The notes under the pieces: model-generated
Told to the model about the DNA's origin: nothing
The model's input: only the letters and a program-made list of their open reading frames with translations
Databases searched by the model: none
Assembly: GCA_043720395.1 (NCBI GenBank)
Contig: JAYSSR010000078.1
Span: 13,121 to 77,120 of the forward strand
DNA length: 64,000 nt
Direction of reading: 5' to 3'
Source of the DNA: JANOYY01 sp043720395
GTDB taxonomy: Bacteria > Actinomycetota > Acidimicrobiia > Acidimicrobiales > JANYDT01
Translations under genes and position numbers: made by a program
In this document: positions 34,285-44,244 of the stretch, piece after piece
Numbering within the stretch: the first letter of the stretch is position 1
How the letters are laid out: each line of letters opens with the position of its first letter

Positions 34285-35537
34285 CGGTTCGGGCACCCTT
34301 CGCAGACCGGCTCGCACGGACGCGACCCGCACAGCCGCAGCATCTCCAGCACTTGTGGAGCGTCCTTGTCGCCGCGTCCGGACAGGTTGATCAGGACCGT
34401 CGATCCGGCGGGAATGTCCCCGCTCCCAGCGGCGCGCACCAGATAGGCAACCGCATGCGCCGACTCCAGCGCGCAGATGATTCCTTCGGTCTCGGCGAGC
34501 AACTGGAACGCGTCGAGCACCTCCGCATCCGACGCAGGCACATACGTCGCCCGCCCCGACGCGCTCAGGTGCGCGTGCTCTGGTCCGACGCCCGGATAGT
34601 CGAGACCGGCCGAAATCGACTGCGCCTCCAACACCTGCCCGAACTCGTCCTGCAGAAGGTAGGAGCGCATACCATGTACCACCCCCGGCACGCCGTGGCC
34701 GACGGCCGCACCACCCGCCGGTTCAACGCCGACCAGCTTTGCCGCAGTGTCGACGAAACCCGAGAAGATCCCCGCTGCGTTGGAACCTCCACCCACGCAC
34801 GCGAGCACGTAGTCGGGGTCAACGCCGTTGAGCAGCGTCCGACATTGCTCTCTGGCCTCCTCGCCGAGAATCCGCTGGAACTCGCGCACCATCCACGGGT
34901 ACGGATGAGGACCCATGACGGAACCAAGGAGGTAGTACGTCGTCTCGACCTCGGAAAGCCATGCGCGCATAGCATCGTTGACGGCGTCCTTCAGCGTCTT
35001 CGAACCCGAGTGGACCGGTCGCACGGTCGCCCCAAGGAGCTTCATGCGGAACACGTTCGGGGCCTGACGCGCAACGTCGACCGAGCCCATGTACACAACG
35101 CACTCAAGGCCTAGCAGCGCGCATGCCGTCGCCGTCGCCACACCGTGCTGGCCCGCGCCGGTCTCTGCGATGATCCGACGCTTGCCCATCCGCTTCGCGA
35201 GCAGCGCCTGACCGATCACGTTGTTGATCTTGTGGCTGCCCGTGTGCGCAAGGTCTTCGCGCTTGAGCAGCACCCGCACGCCGAGCCGCTCGCTGAGGTT
35301 GTGGCACTCGGTGAGCGCCGTTGGGCGTCCACCGTACGACTTCAGGATGTGCTCGTACTCAACATGGAACGCCGGGTCGGACCATGCTTCGCGGAAGGCA
35401 ACCTCCAGCTCCTCGCAGGCGGGTACAAGGGTTTCGGGGACGAAACGTCCGCCGAACTCTCCGAAGCGCCCGTCGTCGGATGGATCACCCATGAGCGAGG
35501 GGCGTCCTCCGTTGGACAGCGGGGTCGTTGCGGTCAC
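34281..35537 (-). CDS. trpB: Tryptophan synthase beta chain
   Basis: PLP enzyme joining indole and serine to make tryptophan. 418 residues with GRFGEFGGRFVPETLVPACE, VLLKREDLAHTGSHKINN (Schiff-base Lys103), AETGAGQHGVATATACALLG and the phosphate-binding VGGGSNAAGIFS. It is the TrpB1 type that pairs with TrpA. An unusual Cys-rich tail, CGSRPCEPVCEGCPNR, extends past the family end and might bind metal. The GTG start overlaps the trpF stop (GTGA). Confidence 0.96.
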   Translation of the reverse strand: MTATTPLSNGGRPSLMGDPSDDGRFGEFGGRFVPETLVPACEELEVAFREAWSDPAFHVEYEHILKSYGGRPTALTECHNLSERLGVRVLLKREDLAHTGSHKINNVIGQALLAKRMGKRRIIAETGAGQHGVATATACALLGLECVVYMGSVDVARQAPNVFRMKLLGATVRPVHSGSKTLKDAVNDAMRAWLSEVETTYYLLGSVMGPHPYPWMVREFQRILGEEAREQCRTLLNGVDPDYVLACVGGGSNAAGIFSGFVDTAAKLVGVEPAGGAAVGHGVPGVVHGMRSYLLQDEFGQVLEAQSISAGLDYPGVGPEHAHLSASGRATYVPASDAEVLDAFQLLAETEGIICALESAHAVAYLVRAAGSGDIPAGSTVLINLSGRGDKDAPQVLEMLRLCGSRPCEPVCEGCPNR

Positions 35538-36247
35538 AATTCCTCTTGCCAGTCGTAGGGGGCGTCCGCGCTCTTCGTGCCGCGTCGTTCTGCTTGACGT
35601 TGCGCGACGATCTCCCCCGCCTTGCGAGCGTTCGAGATGAACTGCCGGAGCTTCACGGCGTCCTTGCGAGCGGGTCCCGATTCAACACCGGTGGCGACAT
35701 CGACGCCCCACGGCTCAACGGCGTTCACTGCATCGGCGACGTTGTCGGGATGGAGCCCACCCGCGAGCAGAAGTCGCTTCCCGTCGGGCAGGCCGTCGAT
35801 CATCGACCAGTCGAACACCTGCCCCGAACCGGGCGTCGGGTTGTCGATGAGGATGACGTCGACCGGGTAGTCACGCGCGCGGTCGATGGCCCGGTCACCG
35901 GCGCCGAATGCCTGCACGGTAAAACGCACGCGCTCCGCCACGTAGCGACACTGCAGAGCGGTTTCGTGGCCATGCAGCTGTGCACCGGTGAGGCCGGTCC
36001 GTAGCACGATCTCGACCACACGCTCCGGCGCTTCGTTGCGGAACACGCCGAACGTTGCAACGTCCGGGGGAAGTCGCTTCACGATGTCGGCCACGGCTGC
36101 GGGGGTCACCCGTCGAGTCGATCCGGCGACGAAATTGAATCCGAGAGCGTCGGCACCGAGCGCTACTGCGAGCAGCGCGTCGTCCTCGGTCGTGATGCCA
36201 CAGATCTTCACGAACAATCCGTTGTGCGCAATGTCCTCAGCGCGCAT
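35534..36247 (-). CDS. trpF: Phosphoribosylanthranilate isomerase
   Basis: Isomerises phosphoribosylanthranilate to the ribulose form. 237 residues with FVKICGITTEDDALLAVALG at the N-terminus (catalytic Cys in KICG), ALGFNFVAGSTRRVTPA, the catalytic Asp in VILIDNPTPGSGQVFDW and LLLAGGLHPDNVADAV, then VDVATGVESGPARKDAVKL. A dedicated TrpF is notable because many actinobacteria use the bifunctional PriA instead. It overlaps trpC by 11 bases and trpB by 4. Confidence 0.94.
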   Translation of the reverse strand: MRAEDIAHNGLFVKICGITTEDDALLAVALGADALGFNFVAGSTRRVTPAAVADIVKRLPPDVATFGVFRNEAPERVVEIVLRTGLTGAQLHGHETALQCRYVAERVRFTVQAFGAGDRAIDRARDYPVDVILIDNPTPGSGQVFDWSMIDGLPDGKRLLLAGGLHPDNVADAVNAVEPWGVDVATGVESGPARKDAVKLRQFISNARKAGEIVAQRQAERRGTKSADAPYDWQEEL

Positions 36248-37037
36248 AGGAAGCCTCTCGGAGCGCCCGTGTCGCTGCTGCAGGGTCGCCAGCGGTCACC
36301 AGCGATTCACCGACCAGAACGGCGTGGAACCCTGCGGTTGCGAGCGACGCAGCATCGTCTGCGTTCCGTACACCGGACTCGGCGACCCGCACGACGCTGT
36401 CGGGCATCGCCGCACCGACACGTATGGCCCGCGCGTGATCGACCTGGAACGTGTGGAGGTCGCGCTGGTTCACGCCGACGAGAGTTGCGCATATGTGTAA
36501 GGCCCGTTCAAGTTCGGCCTCGTCGTGGATCTCCACGAGCGCATCGAGCCCAACGTCCAGCGCGGCGTCGTGGAAGTCCTTCAGCTCAGCGTCATCGAGC
36601 GCAGCTGCAATCAGCAGTACGCAATCCGCACCTTGGATTCGGGCGTCGTACACGTCGCGGACGTCGACGGTGAAGTCCTTGCGCAGTACCGGCAGATCCA
36701 CCGCACAGCGGGCCAGTTGCAGGTCCTCGAACGACCCGCCGAAGTGCTGCGCATCGGTCAGCACCGAGAGGCAGGCGGCACCACCCGCTGTGTATTCGGC
36801 GGCCAACTGGGCGGGGTCGAGACCGATGTTCAGGTCGCCCTTCGACGGCGAACGTCGCTTGATCTCAGCAATCACGCTCAGGCCGGACGCGAGCAGGGCC
36901 TCGCGGAAGCCGCGGGCGAAGCCCTTGCAGGCCAGAGCCTGTTCCCGACAGGCTTCGACGCTGCGCTGGTCTCGCTCCGCGGCCTCACGATGCACCTCGA
37001 CAATGCGATCGAGGTAGGTGGCGGGCCTGGACGTCAC
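36237..37037 (-). CDS. trpC: Indole-3-glycerol phosphate synthase
   Basis: Closes the indole ring in tryptophan synthesis. 266 residues with VIAEIKRRSPSKGDL, AACLSVLTDAQHFGGSFEDL, LPVLRKDFTVD, LVEIHDEAELERAL, LVGVNQRDLHTF and VAESGVRNADDAA, the full set of active-site strands. First gene of the run; trpE, G and D are not in the window. GTG start with a TACGCT box 8 bases upstream and no ribosome site. Confidence 0.95.
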   Translation of the reverse strand: MTSRPATYLDRIVEVHREAAERDQRSVEACREQALACKGFARGFREALLASGLSVIAEIKRRSPSKGDLNIGLDPAQLAAEYTAGGAACLSVLTDAQHFGGSFEDLQLARCAVDLPVLRKDFTVDVRDVYDARIQGADCVLLIAAALDDAELKDFHDAALDVGLDALVEIHDEAELERALHICATLVGVNQRDLHTFQVDHARAIRVGAAMPDSVVRVAESGVRNADDAASLATAGFHAVLVGESLVTAGDPAAATRALREASYAR

Positions 37038-37045
37038 GGCTGCCG

Positions 37046-37051
37046 AGCGTA
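37046..37051 (-). promoter_or_regulatory. Candidate -10 box of the trpCFBA operon
   Basis: TACGCT (minus strand) ends 8 bases before the trpC GTG, so the mRNA would be leaderless. I see no leader peptide with tandem Trp codons and no T-box in the 231 bp to the divergent gene, so attenuation is unlikely. Confidence 0.35.
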
Positions 37052-37103
37052 GTTCCCAAGTCCCCCGCCGCCCGCGGCAGTTTCACCGACGGCCTTAGAC
37101 GTT

Positions 37104-37174
37104 GTGGCCTCAAATCGGTCCGCATGGCCCGAAAACGGCCCGATCTGGGGCCACAGCGACCGATCTGGGGCCAC
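37104..37174. repeat. Palindromic repeat family A, copy 1
   Basis: 71 bp. Outer arms GTGGCCTCAAATCGGTC and GACCGATCTGGGGCCAC pair almost fully, and inside them a second pair is built on ATGGCCC / TGGGGCCAC around AAAACGGCCCGATC. It lies in the trpC/AbiEi-like divergent spacer. Confidence 0.88.
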
Positions 37175-37256
37175 GACCTTCGGGCCCGCGAACTCGTCGC
37201 ACAAACTGGTCCCGAAGACCGCGCGCTTGGCCACCCACTTCATCGGACGCTCTCCG

Positions 37257-37262
37257 TACCCT
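37257..37262 (+). promoter_or_regulatory. Candidate -10 box of the AbiEi/nuclease-like gene
   Basis: TACCCT is followed by 6 bases and then the ATG, a leaderless layout. It decides the start over the longer open frame, which would run through the palindromic repeat. Confidence 0.4.
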
Positions 37263-37268
37263 CGGTGG

Positions 37269-38276
37269 ATGGACCCAACGCTCTTCACACGATCAGATGC
37301 GACGCTCGACGGACAGAATCTCCACGCGCTGGAATCGCGCGTGCGGCGCGGCAAGGTCGATCGGCTCCGCCACGGCATGTACGCCACCGAGAAGCCGACC
37401 GACGATGACGCCGTGTGGCGACGCGAGCTCCGGATGCTGCTCCTCCGTTGCGAGTCGGACGCCGCTATCGGCGGTATCGCTGCGGCAATCCTCCACCGTC
37501 TCGATGGATTCGAGCCCGACTACTACGCGGCCAGGCCACTCACGATCGTCACCAGCGTCCATGCCCACGTCCGCGACAAGAACATCCGGCGGAGCCGCAG
37601 CTTCGACGTGGCTGACACCATCGACCTCGACGGTCTGCAAGTCTTTGACCGCATCCACACCGTTGCCATGCTTGGCCGATGGGCATCTGCGGACGAGGTC
37701 GAGATGGCAATGGAATCGATGTTTCGCGGCGCTGATCCGCGGCGTCCGGACGTGTGGAACCGTGCCGCGCTCAAGACACTGACGCGACTCATCGAGGAGA
37801 ATCCCCGGCGGTCCGGTTACGCGGTGGCCGCCCAGGTCCTCCGCCGACGGGGCAACGTTCTGCCCACGGGTAGCGGTGCCGAAACCCGAGCCGCCATTGC
37901 GTTCAGGAACAACAAAATCGATCTCGTCCGCCAGTGCAAGGTCCGGGTGATCGGGCGAACCGGGCGCGTCCGCTACATCTACTGGCTGGACTTCGCCGAC
38001 GTGAGCCGACGCCTTGCGGTCGAAATCGACGGGCGGCTTGCGCACGGAACGAACGAAGCGGTGGCACGTGACGACGTCCGCGAAAATCTCCTGAACAATG
38101 TGTTCACGGTTGTACGTTTCAGCGGCTCGTCGGTCCGGTCCGACCCGGCGGCAATGTGCGCTGACCTTCGGCGCAGGATCGATCGCACCTCGCCACTCGA
38201 GGGGACCGTGCAGTTGGCGAACGGCTGGCGGGTCGTCCCGACGCGCAATGGTGTCGACCTGTACGAGCCGGCGTGA
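37269..38276 (+). CDS. AbiEi-antitoxin-like N-terminus with DUF559/Vsr-like C-terminal domain
   Basis: 335-residue protein of a type common in actinobacteria. The N-terminus resembles the AbiEi antitoxin winged-helix region (LESRVRRGKVDRLRHGMYAT). The C-terminal part from about residue 200 resembles the DUF559 PD-(D/E)XK fold: ETRAAIAFRNNKIDLVR, then YWLDFADVSRRLAVEIDGRL, AHGTNEAVARDDVRENLLNN and VFTVVRFSGSSVRSDPA, where Asp and Glu-Ile-Asp would be metal ligands. Function in vivo is unknown; it could be a DNA-binding nuclease or a degenerate relative. No AbiEii toxin is adjacent. It is bracketed by two copies of palindromic repeat A, 94 bp upstream and 19 bp downstream. Confidence 0.7.
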   Translation: MDPTLFTRSDATLDGQNLHALESRVRRGKVDRLRHGMYATEKPTDDDAVWRRELRMLLLRCESDAAIGGIAAAILHRLDGFEPDYYAARPLTIVTSVHAHVRDKNIRRSRSFDVADTIDLDGLQVFDRIHTVAMLGRWASADEVEMAMESMFRGADPRRPDVWNRAALKTLTRLIEENPRRSGYAVAAQVLRRRGNVLPTGSGAETRAAIAFRNNKIDLVRQCKVRVIGRTGRVRYIYWLDFADVSRRLAVEIDGRLAHGTNEAVARDDVRENLLNNVFTVVRFSGSSVRSDPAAMCADLRRRIDRTSPLEGTVQLANGWRVVPTRNGVDLYEPA

Positions 38277-38295
38277 ACGTCGGCAAGTTGACGTT

Positions 38296-38366
38296 GTGGC
38301 CCCAAATCGGTCGGCGTGGCCTCAAAACGGCCCGATCTGGGGCCACACTGACCGATTTGGGGCCAC
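38296..38366. repeat. Palindromic repeat family A, copy 2
   Basis: 71 bp. Outer arms GTGGCCCCAAATCGGTC / GACCGATTTGGGGCCAC are a perfect 17-bp inverted repeat, and the inner pair is GTGGCCTCA / TGGGGCCAC. It shares the core AAAACGGCCCGATCTGGGGC with copy 1 and lies between the AbiEi-like gene and the convergent SDR. Confidence 0.9.
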
Positions 38367-38402
38367 ACACCCCGCCCGCGGCCGTGCCCATCGCCGCGCC
38401 GA

Positions 38403-39950
38403 CTACCAGTCGGTGGGGTGGTAGTCCTTCAGGAACTGACCCCACACATGCTCACCGGTGAGGACGCCTGCGATGATCGGATCGACGATGCGGGCGGCAC
38501 CGTCCACGATGTCGAGCGGCGGATGGAAATGCTGCTCGGCGGTCTTGCGCTCGGCAATGTGCACGGGGTCCTCGTCGCTGACCCAACCCGTGTCAACACT
38601 GTTCATATGGATGCCGTCTGCCTGATAGTCGGCCGCCGACGTGCGCGTCATCATGTTCAATGCCGCCTTCGCCATGTTCGTGTGCGGATGACGTGTCGTC
38701 TTCATCTTCCGGTAGAACTGGCCCTCGACCGCTGACACGTTCACGATGTGCTTGTCCCGCCCCGGCGTGCCCAGCATGAGCGGCTTCAATCGGGCATTGA
38801 GCACGAATGGTGCGGTTGCATTGACGAGCTGGGTCTCCAGCAACTCGACCGTGGACACTTCGGCCAGCGTCAGACGCCACGAGTTGCGGCCGCGCAGGTC
38901 GACCTGTTGGAGGTCCTTGTCGAGACGCCCTTCCGGGAACAGCGCCGGTCGGGCCATCCGATCCTCGGGCAACAGCGCGGCCTGGGACAACAACGCCGAC
39001 TCGGCGAGACCCATCGGCAGCGTTGGGCCAGCGAGCGCAACGTCCGGACCGACACCCACGAGCTCCACCCCGCGGAGGCCTTCGTACTCACCGAGCACCG
39101 CTTGGACGCTGCCCGGCACAACCGCGGCACCCTCCAGTTCCATCATGTGTCGGTAGAAGTCGGGCGGACGCCGGACGGTCTGGCAAGCGTTGTTGACAAT
39201 GAAGTCCAACCGCTCACGTGTGGACAACAAGTGCTCACAGAAGGCCTCGACGCTGGGCGTGTGGCGCAGGTCGAGCCCGAAGATCTCCAAGCGGTCCGAC
39301 CACTGCACGAAATCCGGTTCGGCTGCGTAGCGCAGTGCCGAGTCACGGGGGAACCGGGTAGTCACGATGAGCGATGCACCTGCCCGCAACAGCTTGATAC
39401 CCGCCTGGTAGCCAATCTTCACGCGCCCCCCGGTGAGCAGTGCGACGCGTCCGCTCAGGTCCGCTGTCTCGCTCCGTTTCGCAAAGTTGAAGTCGCCGCA
39501 CGGCCCGCACATCTGGTCGTAGAACGGGTGGATGACCGTGAACTTCTGCTTGCACACGTAGCAGTGCTGACGTAGTGCGGACTCGCGCTGCTCACCGGCG
39601 TGGCCGACCTCGCCGTCGCCGGCCGGGTCCTCGGACAAGTCGTCGGGAGGGGTGTCGGTCGGCGGGAACACGTTCGGCGTCGTGAACACCGGCTTGGCCC
39701 GCAGCACCCGGATACCCGTCTCCGACAACGCCTCCTGATCCCGCGCAACCTGGCGGGCCTTGTGATCACGACGCTGCGCCTTGAGCTGACGCCGCCGTTC
39801 CGCAATGTCCGGCGCGAACAGGTTGCCCGCAGCATTGACGAGCCGCACACGTTCGTCGAACGAAAGCGCGTCGAGCAGCGTCCGATTCGCGACGACCACT
39901 TCCAGCACCTCGGTAAGAGCACGCAACTGCTCACCAACATCGTCAGGCAC
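38403..39950 (-). CDS. Large SDR-family oxidoreductase with N-terminal CxxC-CxxC motif
   Basis: 515 residues. About 170 N-terminal residues end in a zinc-ribbon-like HCYVCKQKFTVIHPFYDQ and MCGPCG (two CxxC pairs). The Rossmann SDR domain follows: GRVALLTGGRVKIGYQAGIK, LDFIVNNACQTVRRPP, then a long insert, and KHIVNVSAVEGQFYRK, where the usual Tyr-x3-Lys becomes HPHTNMAKAALNMMTRTSA. The catalytic tyrosine is therefore doubtful, although Lys is kept. Substrate unknown. GTG start with TAGGGT 8 bases upstream. Confidence 0.72.
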   Translation of the reverse strand: MPDDVGEQLRALTEVLEVVVANRTLLDALSFDERVRLVNAAGNLFAPDIAERRRQLKAQRRDHKARQVARDQEALSETGIRVLRAKPVFTTPNVFPPTDTPPDDLSEDPAGDGEVGHAGEQRESALRQHCYVCKQKFTVIHPFYDQMCGPCGDFNFAKRSETADLSGRVALLTGGRVKIGYQAGIKLLRAGASLIVTTRFPRDSALRYAAEPDFVQWSDRLEIFGLDLRHTPSVEAFCEHLLSTRERLDFIVNNACQTVRRPPDFYRHMMELEGAAVVPGSVQAVLGEYEGLRGVELVGVGPDVALAGPTLPMGLAESALLSQAALLPEDRMARPALFPEGRLDKDLQQVDLRGRNSWRLTLAEVSTVELLETQLVNATAPFVLNARLKPLMLGTPGRDKHIVNVSAVEGQFYRKMKTTRHPHTNMAKAALNMMTRTSAADYQADGIHMNSVDTGWVSDEDPVHIAERKTAEQHFHPPLDIVDGAARIVDPIIAGVLTGEHVWGQFLKDYHPTDW

Positions 39951-39958
39951 GGGGCTTC

Positions 39959-39964
39959 ACCCTA
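39959..39964 (-). promoter_or_regulatory. Candidate -10 box of the large SDR gene
   Basis: TAGGGT on the minus strand ends 8 bases before the GTG, the same spacing class as other leaderless candidates here. The rest of the 216-bp divergent spacer to the next gene shows no clear repeat or gene. Confidence 0.3.
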
Positions 39965-40166
39965 CTGGCGAGGCGAAGGACGCCAGGCCCCGTCAACTTG
40001 TCGTTCCCAGCGCAACAACGCGCCCGAGTCGCGACCACGTCCCGGGATTCACTGTGCAATGTGTGGTGCCCAGCGCACACGGACATGCCCGCCTCGACCG
40101 ACTGGGACCTCAGAATTAGGCTCGGGTCCGATGCTTCCGACCGAACCGACGCTGGCCTGAACGTTC

Positions 40167-40979
40167 ATGGAACACACCTTTGGCGTTCTGCTGCCCTTCG
40201 ACTTCGACGCCGAGACGTTCGACGTCTTCGACATCGAACCGGACATCGACGGGATCGATTGGGTCGAGATGGACCCTCAGATCGGCGTCTCCGCGACACT
40301 CTTCGTCCGCGGACGCTCGACACGTGGCGTGCACCTTCGCCTTGACGTTGACACCCTCAACGTTGTGGTGCCAGGCCTGGCTTCCGACGCCGACTGGGAC
40401 GCTGCACTCACCACGTTGGCGAACGTCTGCGCGCTGTTCGAGAACGTAATGGTCGGCTGGAACAACGATGCATTGGACCTGCACGACCTGCAAGAAGCCT
40501 GCGACGCTGCCACGCGCAGCGACAACCTTGAGCGCGACAGCGCAGCGCTGCTGGACGTTGTCCGCAAACAGAGCACCGTGATGATTCCTGGCCCGCTTCG
40601 ACCTGTTCATATCGGCCCCGAGATGGCAGCGCAGGTCGAATCGAGCCGATGCAGCGTCGAAGCCATCCTCCTCCGAACCAACTACCTCACCGGACCGACG
40701 CACGTCGCCGAAGCGGTCGAGGAGGTGATCGGGGAGCGTCCGATGCTGCTGACCGTGCTGGGGCCGGAACTGCGGACGCTGCTCCCGAAATGCGACGTGG
40801 TGCTGATCGAGTCGGGCAGAGCTGACGAGCCCCCGACGCTGGTCGACGTCCGTTCGATCGACGAAATCCCCGGGCTGACCGTCACCCGGCTCGACGAGTT
40901 TCTCCGACTTGTTGACGCCGTGCCCGAGTCTCCGTGGCGCGAAGTCTTGGCGGCCGCTCGACGCGTGGCTCTTATCTGA
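40167..40979 (+). CDS. Unrecognised acidic cytosolic protein
   Basis: 270 residues, acidic, no signal peptide or membrane segment. It opens MEHTFGVLLPFDFDAETFDV with repeated D/F pairs, continues FDIEPDIDGIDWVEMD and contains ALFENVMVGWNNDALDLHDL and a C-terminal LLTVLGPELRTLLPKCDVVL. I do not recognise the family. Codon use matches neighbours and the frame is uninterrupted, so it is very likely a real gene. It precedes the PLP-enzyme pair by 94 bp on the same strand, but a separate promoter is likely for those. Confidence 0.65.
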   Translation: MEHTFGVLLPFDFDAETFDVFDIEPDIDGIDWVEMDPQIGVSATLFVRGRSTRGVHLRLDVDTLNVVVPGLASDADWDAALTTLANVCALFENVMVGWNNDALDLHDLQEACDAATRSDNLERDSAALLDVVRKQSTVMIPGPLRPVHIGPEMAAQVESSRCSVEAILLRTNYLTGPTHVAEAVEEVIGERPMLLTVLGPELRTLLPKCDVVLIESGRADEPPTLVDVRSIDEIPGLTVTRLDEFLRLVDAVPESPWREVLAAARRVALI

Positions 40980-41073
40980 ACCGCCAACCACAGGCAGGCG
41001 CATCCACGTAATTTGGACATTCTGTAAAGCAATACTTCACAAGTCGGCCAACGGCGTACCAGTATCTAGGTCC

Positions 41074-42612
<1,539 letters not shown>

Positions 42613-42620
42613 GAACCTGC

Positions 42621-44036
42621 ATGGCAGTTTCACTGATCCTGCGGTGCGCTGGGTGTGCGGCGTCCGTCGACCCGGCCGACCTCGCCAGCCGGTCGCCGTT
42701 CCGCTGTCCGAACGCGGAGCGAGCCCGTGACGTCGACCATGTGCTCACCTGGGACCCGGTCAGCGCTGGCGTCACCGAATGGCCGACGGACACGTCCACA
42801 AATCCCTACATCAGGTATCGGACGCTGCAGCACGCGTACTGGCTCAACCGGGCGTTGGGCGCGACCGACGTGGACCACGTCGCGCTCGTGGAACGCCTGG
42901 ATCGGGCCATCGCAGGTGTCGCGGGAGTCGGGTTCACCGTGACGCCGATGGTCGAGCTGGCGTCGGACGCGACCAAACAGCTCGGCGTGAGCGAGGCCTG
43001 GGCGAAGGTCGAGACGCGTAACGTCGGCGGCTCGCACAAGGCCCGACACCTCATGGGGATACTCCTGCAATTGGAAGCGCGCAGAATATCTGCGCGCGTA
43101 CCACTTGCAATCGCGAGCTGCGGGAACGCCGCGATCGCAGCGGCGACCCTCGGGAAGGCGTCCCGGCGATCTGTACAGGTGTTCATTCCGACGTGGACCG
43201 CGAAGGCTGTGCGTGAGCACCTCGCTGCACTTGGCGCGTCGCTGAACGAAAGCCCGCGACTTGCGACCGACCCGCCCGGCGACCCGTGTCTGCACCGGTT
43301 CCACGAGGCGGTTACGAGGGGCGCGCTCCCCTTCTGCGTCCAAGGCAGTGAGAACGGCTTCACGATCGACGGTGGTGCGACGCTCGGACACGAGATGGCC
43401 GACCAGTTCGCCATGCTCGGCTTCGTGCCCGACCGACTGTTCATCCAGACGGGCGGTGGTGCGTTGGGAGCGTCGGTCGCGCGAGGTCTGCGCGACGCGG
43501 TCGCGCTCGGCGCGATTGCGTCGATGCCAGCGCTCCACTTCGTGCAGGCGGAAGGGTGCGCACCGCTGGAGCGGGCCTGGCGGCTGGTTGCGCAGCGAGC
43601 GCTGCGGTCGCTCGGTCGGGACGCGCTTATCGATGGAGCCGCTGTTGAAATCGCAGCCGCGCTGTGTGACCCCTCGACCTCCGAGGCCGTCGCTGAGGCG
43701 CTGCGTTTTGCCGCCACACACCGGAGCCGGTTCATGTGGGCGTGGGAGGACGAGCCAAACTCAGCGGCCACGGGCATCCTCGACGACGAGACGTACGACT
43801 GGTTCGCCCTCGTCCGCGAGATGATCGCCACGGGCGGCTGGCCGACCGTGGCGAGCGAGCGGCAATTCGAGCGGGCACTCACGTTCGCCTGCCCTCACGC
43901 GGCCGCGGACGGATGCTGCGACACCGACGAGACGGGCGCGTCCGGTCTCGCCGGTGCCGTCGCGCTCGCCGACGCCGGACTACTCGCGGCGTCGGACCGC
44001 ATCGCTGTCGTGCTCACCGGCATCCGCCGCACCTGA
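42621..44036 (+). CDS. Fold-type II PLP-dependent enzyme, threonine-synthase-like, second of a pair
   Basis: 471 residues. A Cys-rich N-terminus (RCAGCAASVDPADLASRSPF, then RCPN) looks like the zinc-ribbon start of threonine synthases. Catalytic segments are KVETRNVGGSHKARHLMG (Lys140), PLAIASCGNAAIAAATLGKA and FIQTGGGALGASVARGL. A late CPHAAADGCCD segment is unusual. Substrate unknown; it is clearly a different subfamily from its neighbour. AGGA precedes the ATG at 7 bases. No other amino-acid gene is adjacent. Confidence 0.75.
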   Translation: MAVSLILRCAGCAASVDPADLASRSPFRCPNAERARDVDHVLTWDPVSAGVTEWPTDTSTNPYIRYRTLQHAYWLNRALGATDVDHVALVERLDRAIAGVAGVGFTVTPMVELASDATKQLGVSEAWAKVETRNVGGSHKARHLMGILLQLEARRISARVPLAIASCGNAAIAAATLGKASRRSVQVFIPTWTAKAVREHLAALGASLNESPRLATDPPGDPCLHRFHEAVTRGALPFCVQGSENGFTIDGGATLGHEMADQFAMLGFVPDRLFIQTGGGALGASVARGLRDAVALGAIASMPALHFVQAEGCAPLERAWRLVAQRALRSLGRDALIDGAAVEIAAALCDPSTSEAVAEALRFAATHRSRFMWAWEDEPNSAATGILDDETYDWFALVREMIATGGWPTVASERQFERALTFACPHAAADGCCDTDETGASGLAGAVALADAGLLAASDRIAVVLTGIRRT

Positions 44037-44038
44037 CG

Positions 44039-44102
44039 CCACTCACCCGCGGCCCACCTGACGTCGCGGACCACTGACCCGCGGCCCACCTGACGTCGTG
44101 GC
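44039..44102. repeat. 32-bp tandem duplication
   Basis: Two consecutive 32-bp units centred on ACCCGCGGCCCACCTGACGT differ at 3 positions. The array starts 2 bases after the PLP-gene stop and runs into repeat A copy 3. Confidence 0.8.
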
Positions 44103-44168
44103 CCCGAATCGGTCGGCGTGGCCTCAGATCGGGCCGTTTTGGGGCCACATTGACCGATTTGAGGCCAC
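44098..44168. repeat. Palindromic repeat family A, copy 3
   Basis: 71 bp. Outer arms GTGGCCCCGAATCGGTC / GACCGATTTGAGGCCAC. The core AGATCGGGCCGTTTTGGGGC is the reverse-oriented version of that in copies 1 and 2, as if the inner segment had flipped. It lies upstream of the S9 peptidase gene. Confidence 0.88.
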
Positions 44169-44232
44169 AACCACCGACCGGATCCCGGCCGAACGGGGAC
44201 CTTTGCGCGACCCGACCCGCGTGGCCCCGGCC

Positions 44233-44238
44233 TACCGT
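44233..44238 (+). promoter_or_regulatory. Candidate -10 box of the S9 peptidase gene
   Basis: TACCGT ends 6 bases before the GTG at 44245, predicting a leaderless transcript and excluding the 49 extra codons of the longer frame, which read through repeat A. Confidence 0.4.
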
Positions 44239-44244
44239 GTGCGG

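Noticed and set aside
37038..37103. trp leader peptide or attenuator
   Set aside because: No short frame with tandem Trp codons; the -10 box lies only 8 bases before trpC.
44098..44244. N-terminal extension of the S9 peptidase
   Set aside because: The 49 extra codons are a translation of repeat A copy 3; the same peptide-like string appears before the AbiEi-like gene.
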